NCBI GenBank assembly: GCA_036898135.1
Contig: CM072519.1
Location: 41,953,811 to 42,017,810, forward strand
From: Oncomelania hupensis
Taxonomy: Eukaryota; Mollusca; Gastropoda; Littorinimorpha; Pomatiopsidae
DNA: 64,000 nt
Direction of reading: 5' to 3'
Below the pieces are notes generated by a model. The model did not search any database. It saw nothing but the letters and a program-made list of their open reading frames with translations, and was not told the origin of the DNA. Made by a program: the position numbers and the translations under genes. Below, piece by piece: positions 38,601 to 53,600 of the stretch (the first letter of the stretch is position 1; each line of letters starts with the position of its first letter).

Positions 38601-41600
38601 AAATCATGCATAGAGAACCTTGTATTCTGCTGTGTTGTACCTCCTTTAGCCTTTAGCTAGGCCTTTTCTTCCAGATATTTTGATTTACTCCTATTTGCTT
38701 CTGTTTCCATAATCAGTCTCGCAGCAAATATTTGCTGCTCTGCATTGTCAAACATCTTCCCTGATTGAATGCACGTTGCTGTCAAATATTTGTTAAATGT
38801 AAAAAAAATTATGTAAATATTATATTATGATTTAATTTTTATTCATTTGTAGTTATTTAAAAAAAAATTATTTGGATATTTATTTTCCATTTTGTTTATT
38901 TTCTTCTGATTTCTTATAATATTCTGACCTTTCCTCCATGGGCATGGTTTTTTCAGATGGTTTAGGAGTCTTTTCTGGAACCGGCTGTGAAGCATCTGCA
39001 CGAATGTCTGCCGTGGTGAACAGGCCACTGACGTCTTTATATGTACTGACTTCTATGATCTTGGGCGTCTGCACACATCAATATAATTAGTAACAACACC
39101 ATCATCATCATACTCTCCCATATCATCAGTAACATCATACACATAATAAAAAAATGTCATAATCGTAATTAAGTCCCTATCTTCATCATCATCATTATTG
39201 TCATCAATACCTCTCTGCTATCAATTAACTGTTGGTCTCATGAAGCGCGGTTCTTCACGGCTCATGAAGCGTGGTAAAGCGCGCCTAGTTACTGTCTACT
39301 TTTAGCACCTCTCTCCCGCTTAACGGAAATCCGTTCCATTCGCGCATGAGCACTAGCTGATTCTAAAAGCAGCGTACTTCCTTCCTGTCAACTGCAGTTT
39401 TGTTGACAACACGTGTTAATTGAAGTTTTTGTTTAGTTTTTGGTCGCGTTTATGGGAGCGGGGATACCCTAAAAATGGCAGAATCTGATTCCAACAATTA
39501 GTCTACATATGGACAGTTGTAGCAGCAATTAGTACATAAAAGGGCTGATCAGTTAGAGAATGACAATCAGAGTGATTTGTCTGTGTCTAGTGTGCACACT
39601 AGCGATCTTTCCGACTTCAGATCATCATCCGAAGAAATGGTATTTGTGAAATTACCTATAATCACAGGTAAAATAGCAGGTAACACAGACAGATGACACT
39701 GACAGAACTAAAGCTTACTCAATACTTGCATAGTTACCAATTATCTACACACTGACCAAGTCCCATGAAGCTCTGACCAACCGTTCAGTAGATATAGCAT
39801 TTTAAACACATGCACCTATTTTTGGCTTGTTTTTGTCAAATCCTTACATGAAGGAGAAGATCAACATGCTGTTTTTACTATATGAGACTAAGAGTTAAAT
39901 AGCAAAAGTCAAGATCAGAGCTAAATTTATTCACTTCCACCACAACATATACTGTTTATAGGTACTGCTCGTTATGATATCATAATTGATTACATAAATA
40001 CTCAGTCCTATGTTTGTCTCCAGTATTAACTCATTCTATATGGGTGCGGGTTGCATCCCTTTTATCATTCTATCAGAGCTGATTTGTACGAGTTACAATT
40101 TAAAAAAAAAAAATTTTAAACAAGAACTATAGTACAGATTTAAAGTGTAGGTCTATAAAGAAATTAGAATGGGCTAAGCAAAAGCCAAGTTTGATAAAAA
40201 TATCTTTGCTATTTACCGATTTTTAAAAATTTTTAAAACCCCTCCACGCCCCCACTCCCCCTTATCCCCACCTTTTCAAATGTGCACCTCCAATTCCTAC
40301 AATAAAATCAACAAATGGTGTAAGGGAGGCAACAATTCAATAATAGACCTTACCCCGATTGTTACGGAAAACAGCGTTACCTCCCTTCAACTGTAGCATG
40401 TACATACATGGCTGGGAATTACGCATCATCTTCATCACAACAGCTATTCAATTGAGAGACTTCCAATGCTTTGAATATTTTGACTATCACTCACCTTTTA
40501 TTATAACTATTATTTCTTTTTCTTGCCTCCTTTCTAAATATCATTTCTTTCTTTCTTGGCGTTCTGCTGGAAAGTATTGTTTTGTAGTCTCTTGTGTGTT
40601 GTCCGCCTGATGAAGAGCTTAGCTTCAAATTTTGCATTGCATCCTATTGTCTTGTCTTTGTCATAAATTAGCCTTACTTGAATTTTGTGTACACATTTGT
40701 TTCTCATTATAGCTATTGAGAGAGAAAGCTGAATGGAAGGAGTCTGTGCTGCTTGGTCTGTGTGATGACCTTGCAGATTGGGGGACTGCACAGACAGGTC
40801 ATCATCATCATCATCATCAACCTTACCTGAGGGATGGGGGGTTTGAACACGTTAAGCCTGACGTTGGAGGTGAAGGTGTCGCTCTGTTTCAACGTCAGCA
40901 TGACCACCTGACCTTCTTCTGCCATCAGCAGGACGTAGGGGTCCGCCACAGAACAGCGTTGAATCGGTGACCCAATGTCTATAGGGATGTGTTGTAGCTG
41001 ATTCACTGCAAAACACAACACAGGAATCTGATTTAGAAAAAAACAGTGAAAGGAGAGCCACTGGTGTTTATGTCAATCCCCCTCATAATAAAAACCTTTT
41101 GGGCAGAACAATGCCGCTGAAACAGTTTAAGATTCCTGACTTGAACTAGTTTTTCAAGTTTTCAAGACAGTTTTGCATTGTTTGCAAATATCTGAATGGA
41201 GACCAATCCCTTTATATCAATCCTTCAGCCTGTAAGGTCATTGGGGAATTATGAGAGGTGCTGTCACTGAGAGCATTTGCCACTTCAGTCTGAATGTTGC
41301 TGATGTCAGGAGGTGTTTCTCTTTCTTTAAAATAATGTTATGTAATGTCACCTCAGTAAGGGTTAATATTAGCAAGTCAAATAAATTAAAACAAAAAGTT
41401 TTCTTTTTTAAACCATGCTGACCTCCTTCAAGCAAGCGTATGGTTGATGGCGAGACCTGAAGAATGTATTTCTGACCTCCCAGATTGGCAACACACAGTG
41501 TCCGACTGGTTGTGGAAAACCCGCTGTGGTCTAACTCGTTGATCTCCTGACCGGTCTGCAAGATCTGTCAACAAGCCAGCATGAATAAATCAATCAAAAG

Positions 41601-44600
41601 ACCCATGCTGAGCATACGGTTTCCTCCCTCCCTTCAATATTGGTATTGGATGCAGTCAATCTAAAATTTCACAAATAAAAATTTGATTTCCTTTCCGTCT
41701 ACTAATAGCGACGTTCCTTTACACCACATGTTTGAGTGATGAGTGTGTGTTTGGTGTGTATGTAAGAGTGTAACAAGTGAGCATGTATGTGGGTTACAGA
41801 TCGCAGCGTTTTGAGTCTGATTTAGGAATAAGGTGCGTATAGCATCCAGTATTATTATTATTATTGTTTCATTAAAGGACAGCTACACCTCTTTCCTCTT
41901 CCCAACCTTATTTGTTGGAAACAAAAAAAAAAAAAAAAAATGCCCTCTCACCCACCATCCCAGCAAAATTAAACAGTAAGCACAGCACATTTAACTGCAT
42001 GCAATAATCTTGCGTGAGGGCCTAGGAGTGCAACCAACATTGAATTACTTAGACTCACAAACAACTGTAGTGGAAATCTCGCAATCGTGTCCTACACATT
42101 TTAAAACACTAACCAGGCACTTCAATCAGTCAACAAAAAATTAACACTGTTGGTAGATTGGCTCCTCAATTATCATTTGCTTAGATGTGAGCTTCCACTA
42201 GGAGTTCAGTTTTGCATCAACACACATGAGCATGGGAAAGTCTGTCCACAGTCCAAAAAAAAGTACAGTCCCATACACAAAATTTTTTTTGCGTTAAGCG
42301 CGACCACAAGTAAAGTCACAGCGGAAGACTGAAATCCTGTTGTCCACAAATGATTAGACCATAAACAACATTGTTACTGCTTTCAATGAAAATCACAGGA
42401 CTAAAACACTGACCATGCTAGAGTCGTTCCTACTCAACACCAAGTAAGCATGACCGTTGGTGATGGGTGATGGTGCTTCCTCCTCCTTCGCCTCTTGCTC
42501 CTCTCCCTCCTTCCGCTCCCCATCCTGGTCCTTTTCCCCGCCCTTCCTGTCCTTCTCCCCGTTCTTCTTTTCCTTTTCTTTCTTCTCATCTTTCTTGTCA
42601 TCCGGGTTAGGGGGCGGCCCGCAGACGGTCCACATATCGTGGCAGCCTTCCAGTTGGAAAGTGGTTACCACTTGAGGCCTGATGCTGCGCTGAAATCACG
42701 CATGGCAACAACGTCAAACAGTCAACATGTTTTACTGCTTAAATCTCCATTCTACATTATGTAAGGCTCTGGCAGTATAAATATGGAAATAAATCATCAT
42801 CAACATGTTAGTGTTAAAATTTGGCTAACTGGCGCATTTACTCCACAAGTCTTTTTTTCTTCTCAAAACATTCTAATCCAGCTTAAACGTTATAAGGCAA
42901 GCACGATTTCTACACAATGTGTCATATCTATTCGTTAATGTCATAATGGCCTGTTGCAAAACAAAATTTATAATGTCACAGACAAACTGAACCTTTACAT
43001 AATTATTCTTGCAGGATGAAGAAGATCAGACTCAGAGATATGTTTTTTTTTTCTTCTCTCAACATTCCAGACAAGCTTGCTAGACTAGTCTTTCAAAATG
43101 CATGGTTATGGAACTTTAAGTGCATAAGCTTCAACTGGTCATTTTGCTTCATGAAAATCAAACAGAACTCGGTTCCACATACCTGCAAAACTGAGATGGC
43201 ACCGTTCTTTCCGTAGCCAGAGGTGGTGACAACTTCAAGGTCAGGGTCAAAGTCATTGGCATATTCGTCTGACAGGAAGGCGGGTTCTCCAGCAGCCATG
43301 TTAGCACAGGGTGCAATGTTCCAGATTGTGTCACAAACCTTTAAAAAAAAAAAAAAAAAAAAATCAGCATGTTATCATTGTCTGTTCAAGACATCAACTT
43401 TTTCTCTTGTAGTTTTGAGAAAATGTTTTGTTAAAAATCACAAGATTAAAACGTTGTTACTAAACAGTGAAATCTCCATGAGTTACAAGTTGTAATCTGA
43501 TCAAACTATGAGGCTCCTTCAAATCACACTTGAGCAGGAAATGGCAAAAGAATTTTGACAAACAGCAATCCGAGCACTTTCTAAATGCAGCAGAGCTTTA
43601 TGGGTTTGAAGGAAGATGAAAAAAATAACAGTTAAAAGTAATAACAGCAAGAGTTGAACCACTGTATAAACAGTTACTACAGAAAATCAACTCCTGTGAA
43701 ATAAAAGTCTCTTGTCACCATGCAGAATTAAACCCCAGTTCTCTTGCAGGGCAGGGGAGCATTGTATCGCTGAACTACTGCGATGTCTCATACCATCAAA
43801 ATGAATGTTACTGCTGTGTTCTACAGGACCCAGGTCAACAGTCCTAGATGGTTCCCAAGGAGGTTGAAACACAAACGTGCTTTATTACCTCAAAGACGTA
43901 AGAAGTCAGAGTAGTGCCGGCAGCTTTCTCGCTGTCCCCATACACCTCCAGCTCATCCAGGTTCTCAATCTCACTCACGTCAGATGCTGGCAGATAGAAA
44001 ATCCACAACCTTCTTTAAGAGCTTTTACTTAAATCTCAGTTTTCAGAGACTTACTCACCGACAGACATAGAAAATTCATGCATAATCTTTATCTTGAACA
44101 TGCAGCCCTCCATAGTTTTTTTATCACGGACAGCAGATGTTGGCATTCACTCGCGCACACACAAAGAGAAAATTCACCCAGAATCCTTATCTTAAACATT
44201 TACTCAACCGCCATTTTCAGTTTTGATATTTTTGCCAAAAAATATATATATATATTCTCGCATATGTACAAGATTTTGCAAGATTCAAGCAAGCATTTTT
44301 CATTCATCATGAACACTGACAACAATACCATCACCTCCATCACTACCACCATTACCACCACCACCAACCACCAAACAATATCCCCTCCACCATGACCACC
44401 ATCACCGTCATCAGCAACAATGACAACAACAACAACAACATATACTTACCCAGCTGTTCAAGTCCTTCCACTCTTCGTCGCTTGCTGGGTGGTTCTGATG
44501 CTCGTTGGTCCATGTCAGGCTGCAGGACAGTCCCAGAAGTTTTCTCCTGGTAGCGCAATAACAGAGAATTCCCCAGCCGCGAGCCCAGAAACAAGAAACC

Positions 44601-47600
44601 CTCAGGTAGTACGCATATCTGTAAAATAAGAAAAAAAACAAATTAACAACAACAACAAAAAAAAACAATGAATGAAGTGCAGCATATTCTTCAACCTGTA
44701 GAATTTTGCCTGCTATATCAAAAAGAAGACTATTACAATTGATAAATCCATGCTGATAATAAATTTAGTTTGATGAAGCATTCTCATGAAAGTAGGAAGA
44801 AAGAAAAAGAAGAAGAAGAAGAAGAATATGATTCACATGCTCCTTATGGAATTTGCAATATTTAACATGAAAATAAGTGCCCAGAAAAAACAAAATGAAA
44901 TGGTGGCATTAAAATGCACAGTAATACCGACTTTGATCTTTCTATGCTCTTGACCTTGAGATAACACTGACCTCCGGCTCCAAATACACTCATGTACTAT
45001 CAAATAAAGTACAGCAAAAATTTTATTATGCAAAAAAAACCCCACTGACCCTGGGATGACTCCGACTTTTAGTGACCTTGGGATGACCTTGACACTCACA
45101 TGATCTATCATGCATTTCTGATCAAATAACCCAATGTTGTTGCATGCTATGGGTTAAATAAACAGCCATTCCACTCTACGATGACCTATTTTTGTGTATG
45201 TTTTTTTGCAGAGGCCTAAAATGACCTTGACCTTTAAGATCAATGCAAAAATGGAACATATATGAAACGGAACATATATGAAAGATCAATCTATCATCTC
45301 TAAATATAACAAGCTTGGACTTTATATGATATCTCTCAAAGCTTAAGGTCAATGTCACTTCAAAGTACCTATACAAACTGAATTAGGACAGACCCCAGTG
45401 ACCTTGACCTTGCATTGAGGTTGACCAAATTTGCAAAGTATGTGTGTCTCATGCATCAAAGAATCATAAATTCAATATTAATAATCTAGAAAAAAAAAAA
45501 GTAAAATTCTGTCAAAAATTTTCCTTTTGGGACCAACATTTGAAGACCCTGTGACTTTGACCTTGAAGTGAAATCGTTCATTCACTGATCATTTATCAGG
45601 TCTCATGGGTATACACTATCTTACCAAGTTTGATTGTGTTAGTTGAAATAGGTTCAGAATTCTTTGCCACTTTTAAGTTTTTGCACTGGCAGATGACTGA
45701 CAGACAGATGGACGGACTGACTTTTTTTAAAATGTCATTTTTTGGGACTATTTAGGACTCATCTAGCACAGATTTGCAAAAATCTTTTTAAAAAATAAAA
45801 CGGAGGAGTTGGGTGGGGATGAAGAGAGGGAGACTCACATGTGAGTAAAAAAATGAACGAGGTTGAGGAGATGGAGTAAAAAAAGGAAAATAAGGACAAT
45901 TTACAGGAGATAGGATTGATTTATTTAAGGTCCATACACATAGTGATTTTAGACCAACAACAACAAATTTATTTTAAACAAAAATAATAGAAATAAAAAT
46001 AAATAAATGCATGAATGAATGAGTTAATTTTAAAGATTTACCATTAACATTGTAACAATTTTACAAGCTTAACTCCTACTTAAAATTCACCAAATTGTTG
46101 GACGTCAAACATTTTCTTTGTTACATGTGAATGTTTTATAAAAAAATATGTCAAGTCAGATTCATGCAATTCCTGGAAACACAAATTCAGCAACAATGAG
46201 TTAGGATAACATACCCAAAATGCCATGACAACTTATTCACAAAATGATGCCAAAAGTTAATGACAACCTACCCCAAATTTGTTAAGAATGCAAACAGGAA
46301 AATACAAGATAACATAAGAACTAAAGACAATAACACACACACAATGATGACATATACAAGAAGTGATGGCAACATACAAACAAAATGACATGCACCAGAA
46401 CAAATGTATACAGAATGTGAAGGAAACTTACGCAAGAACTGAAGACAAAGTCCACACAAAATGAGACCTGCCATGGAAACTTACACACAAATGTGATGAC
46501 AACTTACACAAGAAGTGATGACACTGGATGCAGCTTTATCAAAATGGAAGCCTCTGACATTCCTCATCCCATCAACGATCAGGGTCAACACGTACCTGCA
46601 ACAATACACACTTTCTTCTCAAAACAACAATGTACTAAACATTGCAGAAATGAACAGCTAACTCCAAATCCTACAATTAAGAGTTCTGTTTCTGCATTGC
46701 TGTCAAGTGTTCAGTAAAAAAAACACGTTTGAACGTTCCCTACAGTTCTAGACATCGTTTTTTTTTTTTTTTAACAATTTCTTTTTAAAACTCACAGTAG
46801 CAATATAGACCATATCTTCGTTTGATGTGGATTTGGATTTCCAAGCAATTGTGGATTTTATCCACCGAGTTTGTTTATAAGTGAATTCCAGCTTCAAATC
46901 AATGCCTAGCCACGGTTCAAACTCTATCTTATTTCTATTCCTAATCCATCAACTATCTTCCTACATGGGTTGATAATAAAATAAAATAAACATAGAAAGA
47001 ATTTGTACTCACAGTTCTCCTCCTTTGAGTGAGAGGACGCAGCGCTCTGGGTCAATAAGCGCCACCTGGACACAGTCCAGTGTCAGCTTCACGTCTTCTT
47101 GGGCCCCTGAAAATTTACTTCCTTTACATCAAGTATTCAGCAATACTCCACAATGAACATGGCCAGGAAAACTGTCTACTTCAGGACCTAAACTTCCACA
47201 TCCAGGGCTGATTTAAAAAAAAAGGAGGGGGTGGTGGTGGGGGATAGGGGCGTGGGGTGGTGAGGGGGGAGGAGGGGGATGTTGTGGATTGCAACACAAT
47301 GTTGATGTTTCTGTCTAATAAATCCTTGCTTTATTATTGAACTTGAGTTTGAACAACTTCCAGGTTTGAAGATTCAACAGGCTTGTTCGCCTTTACAACT
47401 CAAAATAAGTGTTCTAAACATAGGCACCAAGTGTTGACTACTTGTTCAAGGGAAGCAGAATGAAATGGTCTTGGACCTGGTTCCATTGCTCTCAACCCAT
47501 CCATACTCCTCTCCTTCCTGCCTCGCCCCATGACTCTGGCCGCTCCCAACTGCAGCCATTGGATAACACAATTCATGCGCATTCAGCACAGACTGCTGAT

Positions 47601-50600
47601 ACCAACCCTCATTCACAAACACAACAAGTTTACTGCTAGCTGCAAACAGTGTTCATTTTAGCGGGAACTATACTATCACAAGCAACAATGAGAGAACAAA
47701 CGGAAACAAGATAGCATGATACTTACGAAGTGGAAAAGAGGACCACTGCTCGGCAATACTGTTGAGGGAAACACCGTATGTTGGCACACTCTGGTTCAGG
47801 TAAAGAAGAGAGTTGTCAGCAAACACCAGCACACCCCCTGTGCCACCAAGAACATGATAATATTACATTCATTTCAATGCTGGTCAGACAGATACTCAAA
47901 CAGACAACCAAACAAGCAGTTAATGAAAGGAACCAGCCAAGCAATCAACCACACGCACAAACTACTGACCGATTGGTTTAGGGATGGGCATGGCAGTAGA
48001 GCAGTCAAAGGGAAGATCACTCTGTGACCAGATGACTGGGTGCACTTTCTGTTGTATGTTGAGAGATATGGCCACAATCGCGCATGTGTCCGTTCTCATG
48101 GCTGTACGACTGAAAGACATAACAATACACCCATATAATCTTAGTCCTGCATCAAAGAACCAAAAACAAATAAGAAGATAGGAAGAAAAAGAGCTTATAT
48201 TAGTTTGCCTAACTGTAAGCTTCAAATATAGACACGCACAACCTTGGACTTTATTCAGCCAGCATCTTATCATGATCATATCAATAAGTCCAGAACCAGA
48301 CAACTTCCTCCCCAAGCTTAACATTAAAAAGGCAGAACACAAATTTCAAAAGAAATATAAACTAAATATACCCGGCCCAAGTAGCCAGAGGCTCGTAGAG
48401 GATGAAGATGGTTGGTTCATAATATCCGTATAAAAACTGGATGTCCAGAATGTTGATAATCTTCTCATCCAGCTTGCTCAGATCAATCAGGTATGAAGAC
48501 AAAATTGGAGATTTGCTGGAATACAGAAGAAAAGAAATAATTATAACAAAAGCTATCATAAGGCCAACTTTGCTCAAAGCTAAAAAAAAAAAAAAAAAAA
48601 AATCCCACTTGCAAGTGCAACATTTAATCAGATATGGAACAAGGCTCTAGGGCTGCCAGTCTTGACCAAGGTACAGGGGCAGAACCCTTTGTTGAAGGGA
48701 TAAAGGGTTGTGGGGGTGGGGGTGGGGGTGACAGCCTTCACAAGATTAAACAAAATGTGTACAATTTATATGATTTACGTATATCAGAAAGTGGTAAAAG
48801 CAGAGCAAACCACCCCCTGAAAAAAAGTAAAAACATAAATTGAAAGTAAAATGTCCCAAACCTAGAACTGCTAGCCCCTTCTATCTCATCCAGCAAAACG
48901 TCTTTGCGGAAAGGCAGAATGACCAGATGACGTCCGTACACCAACATGGCTGCACACCGCCCATCAGGATCCACACGCACCAACGGCAAATGATGGTTTG
49001 ACGTCATTCCTCCCTGTTCAACAATAAAAACATCTCTTTTAATCCTGAGAGCACCAAGGCAAATAGAAGGATAGCCTGGTGCTTGATAAAAGATCCACGA
49101 AAATCGCATGAGAAGCATTAAAAAGCAATCTTCACTTTATCAAGAATGTTCTGAGAGGTGTTTGAGTGAGTTCCTGATTGACAACAAAGCAAGATCCGCA
49201 CAAGAGACAACATCGTCATAGGAACCTGGAATGTCAGGATCCCAACTGTGGATGGAAAATTAGAAGAACTGGCCCACAAGCTGGACCACTATCGATGGAA
49301 CATTCTAGGTATCAGAGAACTGCACAGGAAAGGCCTAGATGAAACAATGACCGAGAGATGACAGGCATGATCACGGCATTGGATTCTTGGTCCATGAAGA
49401 CCTTCTAGCCACTGTCATGGGTTACCACGCAGTATCAAATAGACTTGTTACCCCCTTTCAACATCACCATCATACAGGCCTATGCCCCAATATTAGACTA
49501 TTACAACAGCGAGGTCGAGGATTCTATGAACATCTGCAGGCTGTCCTTGACAAGTGCAGAAGAAGGACATAGTCATAGTGCAAGGCGACTGGAATGGCAA
49601 GGTTGGCCAAGATGTGTACTACAACTGGGGAGACACATGTGGACCCCACTGCAACAATGACACAAATGAAAGAGGTCTGAGACTCTTGGAGTTTGCCAGA
49701 TACAAAAATCTGATACTGGTAAACACTTATGGTTTTCACAAAAAATCCAGGCGATGGACCTGGCACAGCATCACAACCAGATTGACTATTTCATGGTCAA
49801 GACACGTTCCAGATCAAGCGTCAACATTGGCAGGACACACATCTCGTAATGATGTCTTTCCGACTCCACTTGAAGAGAGTAAACACAGCAAAGTGCACAA
49901 GACTGGACAAACTGCAAGACCCATAGTGGGCAGAAATATTCCAAACCACAATTGGAGGGAAATTTGCACCAAGTCTGCTCATTTTGGAAGCTGGTGAAGT
50001 AGATGTCACCACCTTCAACTCAGCTGTGAAAGATGCTGCCACAGAGATCTTTGACAAGCACCGCCAAAAGGAGAAACCGTGGATCACACCTGAACTTTTG
50101 GACCTGTGTGACAAACGAAGAGATGAAAAAGAAAAGAACACCTCAAAGGGAGTTGATGCCTACCGAAAAAAACAAAACAATGAAGTCGGAAAAGGCATGC
50201 GCACAGCAATGGAGAACTGGATAGATGATTAATGCCAGAAAACAGAAAACATTCTGAACAAGAACAACAGCAAAAAGGACTTCCAGATTGTGAAGCAGAG
50301 ACAAGGTCTCCATGATCGAAAGCAAGTCTGGCATATGCCTTACAAAAGAACAAAGAGTCTTGGAGTACTGCTCTGACCTTTACAACCACACACCAAGCGA
50401 AGATCCATCAGTTCTAGCATGCCCCCAGAACAAAAAAAAAGAATAAATCCTCCAATTCTCCTAGAAGAAGTTAAGGCAGCACTGCAATCGCTGAAGAAGG
50501 GGAAGTCAGCAGGAATGGACAACATTCCCGCAGAATTGCTTCAAGCAGGAGAAGCAATGATTGACGCCCTCACCATTATCTATAACAAGATCTGGCAGAG

Positions 50601-53600
50601 TGGGATGCGGCCAACACCATGGACCCAGTCGCTTATCATCACTCTTCCCAGAAAGGGTAACATTCAGAACTTAAAATTACCGCACCATCAGCCTCATCAG
50701 TCATCCCAGAAAGGGCCTCCTGAAAATAATACTAAACAGGTTGAAACCCCAAGCTGAATAAATCCTAGCTGAAGAACACGAAGGATTGAGGGCAGGGCGA
50801 AGTACCACTCAACAGATTTTCAACCTCAGATTAATATGTGAGAAATACCTACAGCACCAACAACATCTATATCATATGTTTGTAGACTATAAGAAAGCGA
50901 TGACAGAGTCTGGCATGCAGTTCTGTGTGCAAAAATGAGAGTGTACAAAATCAGCCCTAACATTTTTGAAGTCATCAAAAGCTTGTATGACAAGGCTACA
51001 AGTGCAGTCCTCCACAACATACATTGGGTTAAGACAGGAAGTCCTCTCCAGGATCGCACAAACAACTGCTGCTCTGACACGGTTGAAGTCCATTTGGAAA
51101 GACAAGACCATCAGTATACATTCCAAGGTAAGGCTGCTGCGCTCCCTTGTCATTTCCATCTTCCTATATTCTTACGAAACATACAAAGAATACAAAGCAT
51201 GGAGATGAAGTGCTACAGAAGACTTCTGGGCTTTTCCTATACCCAGCACATCACCAACTACGAAGTCCGACAAACCATCACACAAGCCATTGGACAACAC
51301 GATGACATGATCACAGTGGTGAAGAAATGGAAACTCCGATGGTATAGCCATGTCACCAGAGCATAAGGCCTTGCAAAGACCATCCTGCAAGGCATGGTGC
51401 AAGAAGGCAGAAGAAGAGGGAGACAGAAAAAGAGGTGGGAGGACATTTGAGAATGAACTGGCTTGACACTGATCGAAGCCATGAGGGTTGCTGAGGACAG
51501 AGAAAGGTGGAGTACACTGGTTAAACGATAATCTGTGGTGCCCCAATGACCTTTGAGTTACGGGATAGGATAGGATTTGAGGCTTGATTCATTTTATGAT
51601 CCTGTCCACTTTTTTTTTCTGGATATAATTGTCACTAGAAACATAAACTTTTCTTGTGTGAATAAAGACAATAAACTGTTTTGAATCAACAAAAACAAAC
51701 CAATACTAGTGTTGTTGTTGTTGTTGTTATTATTATTATTATTGCCATTGTTGTTGTTATTAATATTATTATTGTTATTATTATTATTGTTATCATCATC
51801 ATCATTATTGGCTGTTGCAGAAGTAGTTAAATAGATTAATACAGGAACCTAGGATAATTATTCTAATGAATTATTGATGTGATACTAATGGACATTAATT
51901 ATTGCCAAACTTTTTATTCAGTTAAGGGTCTGTTGTGTTGATATTAGAATTTAATAAGAAGTAAGAATGCAGAATGTATTTTATTCTTTGAACTAGCTTT
52001 TTATTCTTAAATTTAATGTGAGGGCATTTATTGGACTCGTAGACCATGTACAGAGTTTTTGCTCTACTGTTTTTACAGATAAACCAATGTGTTGTCATTA
52101 TTCTTATTATTAATTTTAAAATAATTCTTCATACAGTGGTATCTAGACGTGTGATGTGGGTGTGCATACATGCACTAACTTATTATATATTTAATATAAT
52201 TCAATGCATAAATATTTACTGATACGGTTCGATGCATTATTCTTATTATTAATTTTAAAATGACAATTCTTCTTACGGTGGTATCTAGACGTGTGATGTG
52301 GGTGTGCGTACATGTATTAACCTATTACATGTATATACTTAATATAATCTAACGCATAAATATTTATTGATAATGTTCTATGCATTTTGTTTTTAAAGAA
52401 TTTCTTTTAGGAGAGAGATAGAGAGTGAGAGAGGGAGATAGAGAGCGCGTGTGTATGTGTGTGCATCCGCGAATGGGGGCATTTGTGGATAAATGTAATG
52501 TGTATTAACCCTGAGTTATTTTAATTGAATCATTCTCCTATCCCCCAACCTTATGCCCCTCGACGAGTCTTTCAGGCCTATTTGTTTACAAAACAATCTT
52601 CCCACCCTAACATTACCTTTCTTCATGACCTGCTTATAAGTCGCGCAAGCCATAAAAATATCACGGTCACCGGTAAGAGCCATCAATGTAGAATAACTTC
52701 CTTAGTAGGAAAACAAACAATGGCATATCCTCCCTTTTGTGGAATTTCAGCATTCTCATCCCTCCTGGTACTTGTACATCCAGTAATAGTATCCCAAGTA
52801 ATCCAGTGTGTAACTTCACTTTTCACAGCTTTATTTTGTTGTTGTTTTTCTGAGGTTTGTCTCCTGGCAGGGACATAGCGTGAGTCCGATTCCCCTTAGA
52901 CTGCTAAAATCACTAACTCTATTTCTCTGATCTGTCTCTCCTTTATATAATGTTACAACCACACCATACAATAGGCCAATGTTATTTAGTTATGAACGTG
53001 ACATGCGTGAGGGGTTGTGCAGCTGGATGTACCCTCTGTGTGTGTGTGTGTGCATGTGTGTGAGCGCATGCTTTTGTGTCGTTGTTTTCTTTTCTTTTTA
53101 TGGTAGTCTGCTTTTTTGTTTTGTTTCCTGACGACATTTGTGTGCGGTTCGCTGATGCTTTGTGGATGTGAGTGAATCAAGAAATTGTTTTTAGTTCCCG
53201 AGCTATTCACAGATGTCGGGACCAATTGTATTTTTTATTGTTATTGTCTATGATTTATGCCATTCCCAGACGCGCAAAGCAAATTCTTCTGTGTGTGACA
53301 TTTGAAGCGAATAAAGAATCTTATGTCTAATGTCTTATGTCTGATAATTTTATTGAAATATACACACCTTGAGTTCCGGTTCTTCAAACTGATGCAGGGA
53401 AATTGTTCTGAGGTCATGTGTAGATGGGTCGTATTCCACCACTGACAGCTGAAAGTCAAATACTTAGTGTTACAAACTTGTAACATTATATAATGATAAA
53501 GTGAAAGATCGTTATAATGTTTTCAATGCCTTGTTTAAGAGGCCATGCTGACATTTTCAGTGTTTTGTCCCTGAATGCCGAAAATCGTGTCCAATATCAT

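Noticed and set aside
42495..42764. Leu/Phe-rich plus-strand ORFs
   Set aside because: Antisense shadow of the Lys/Glu-rich part of CPSF1 exon 15.
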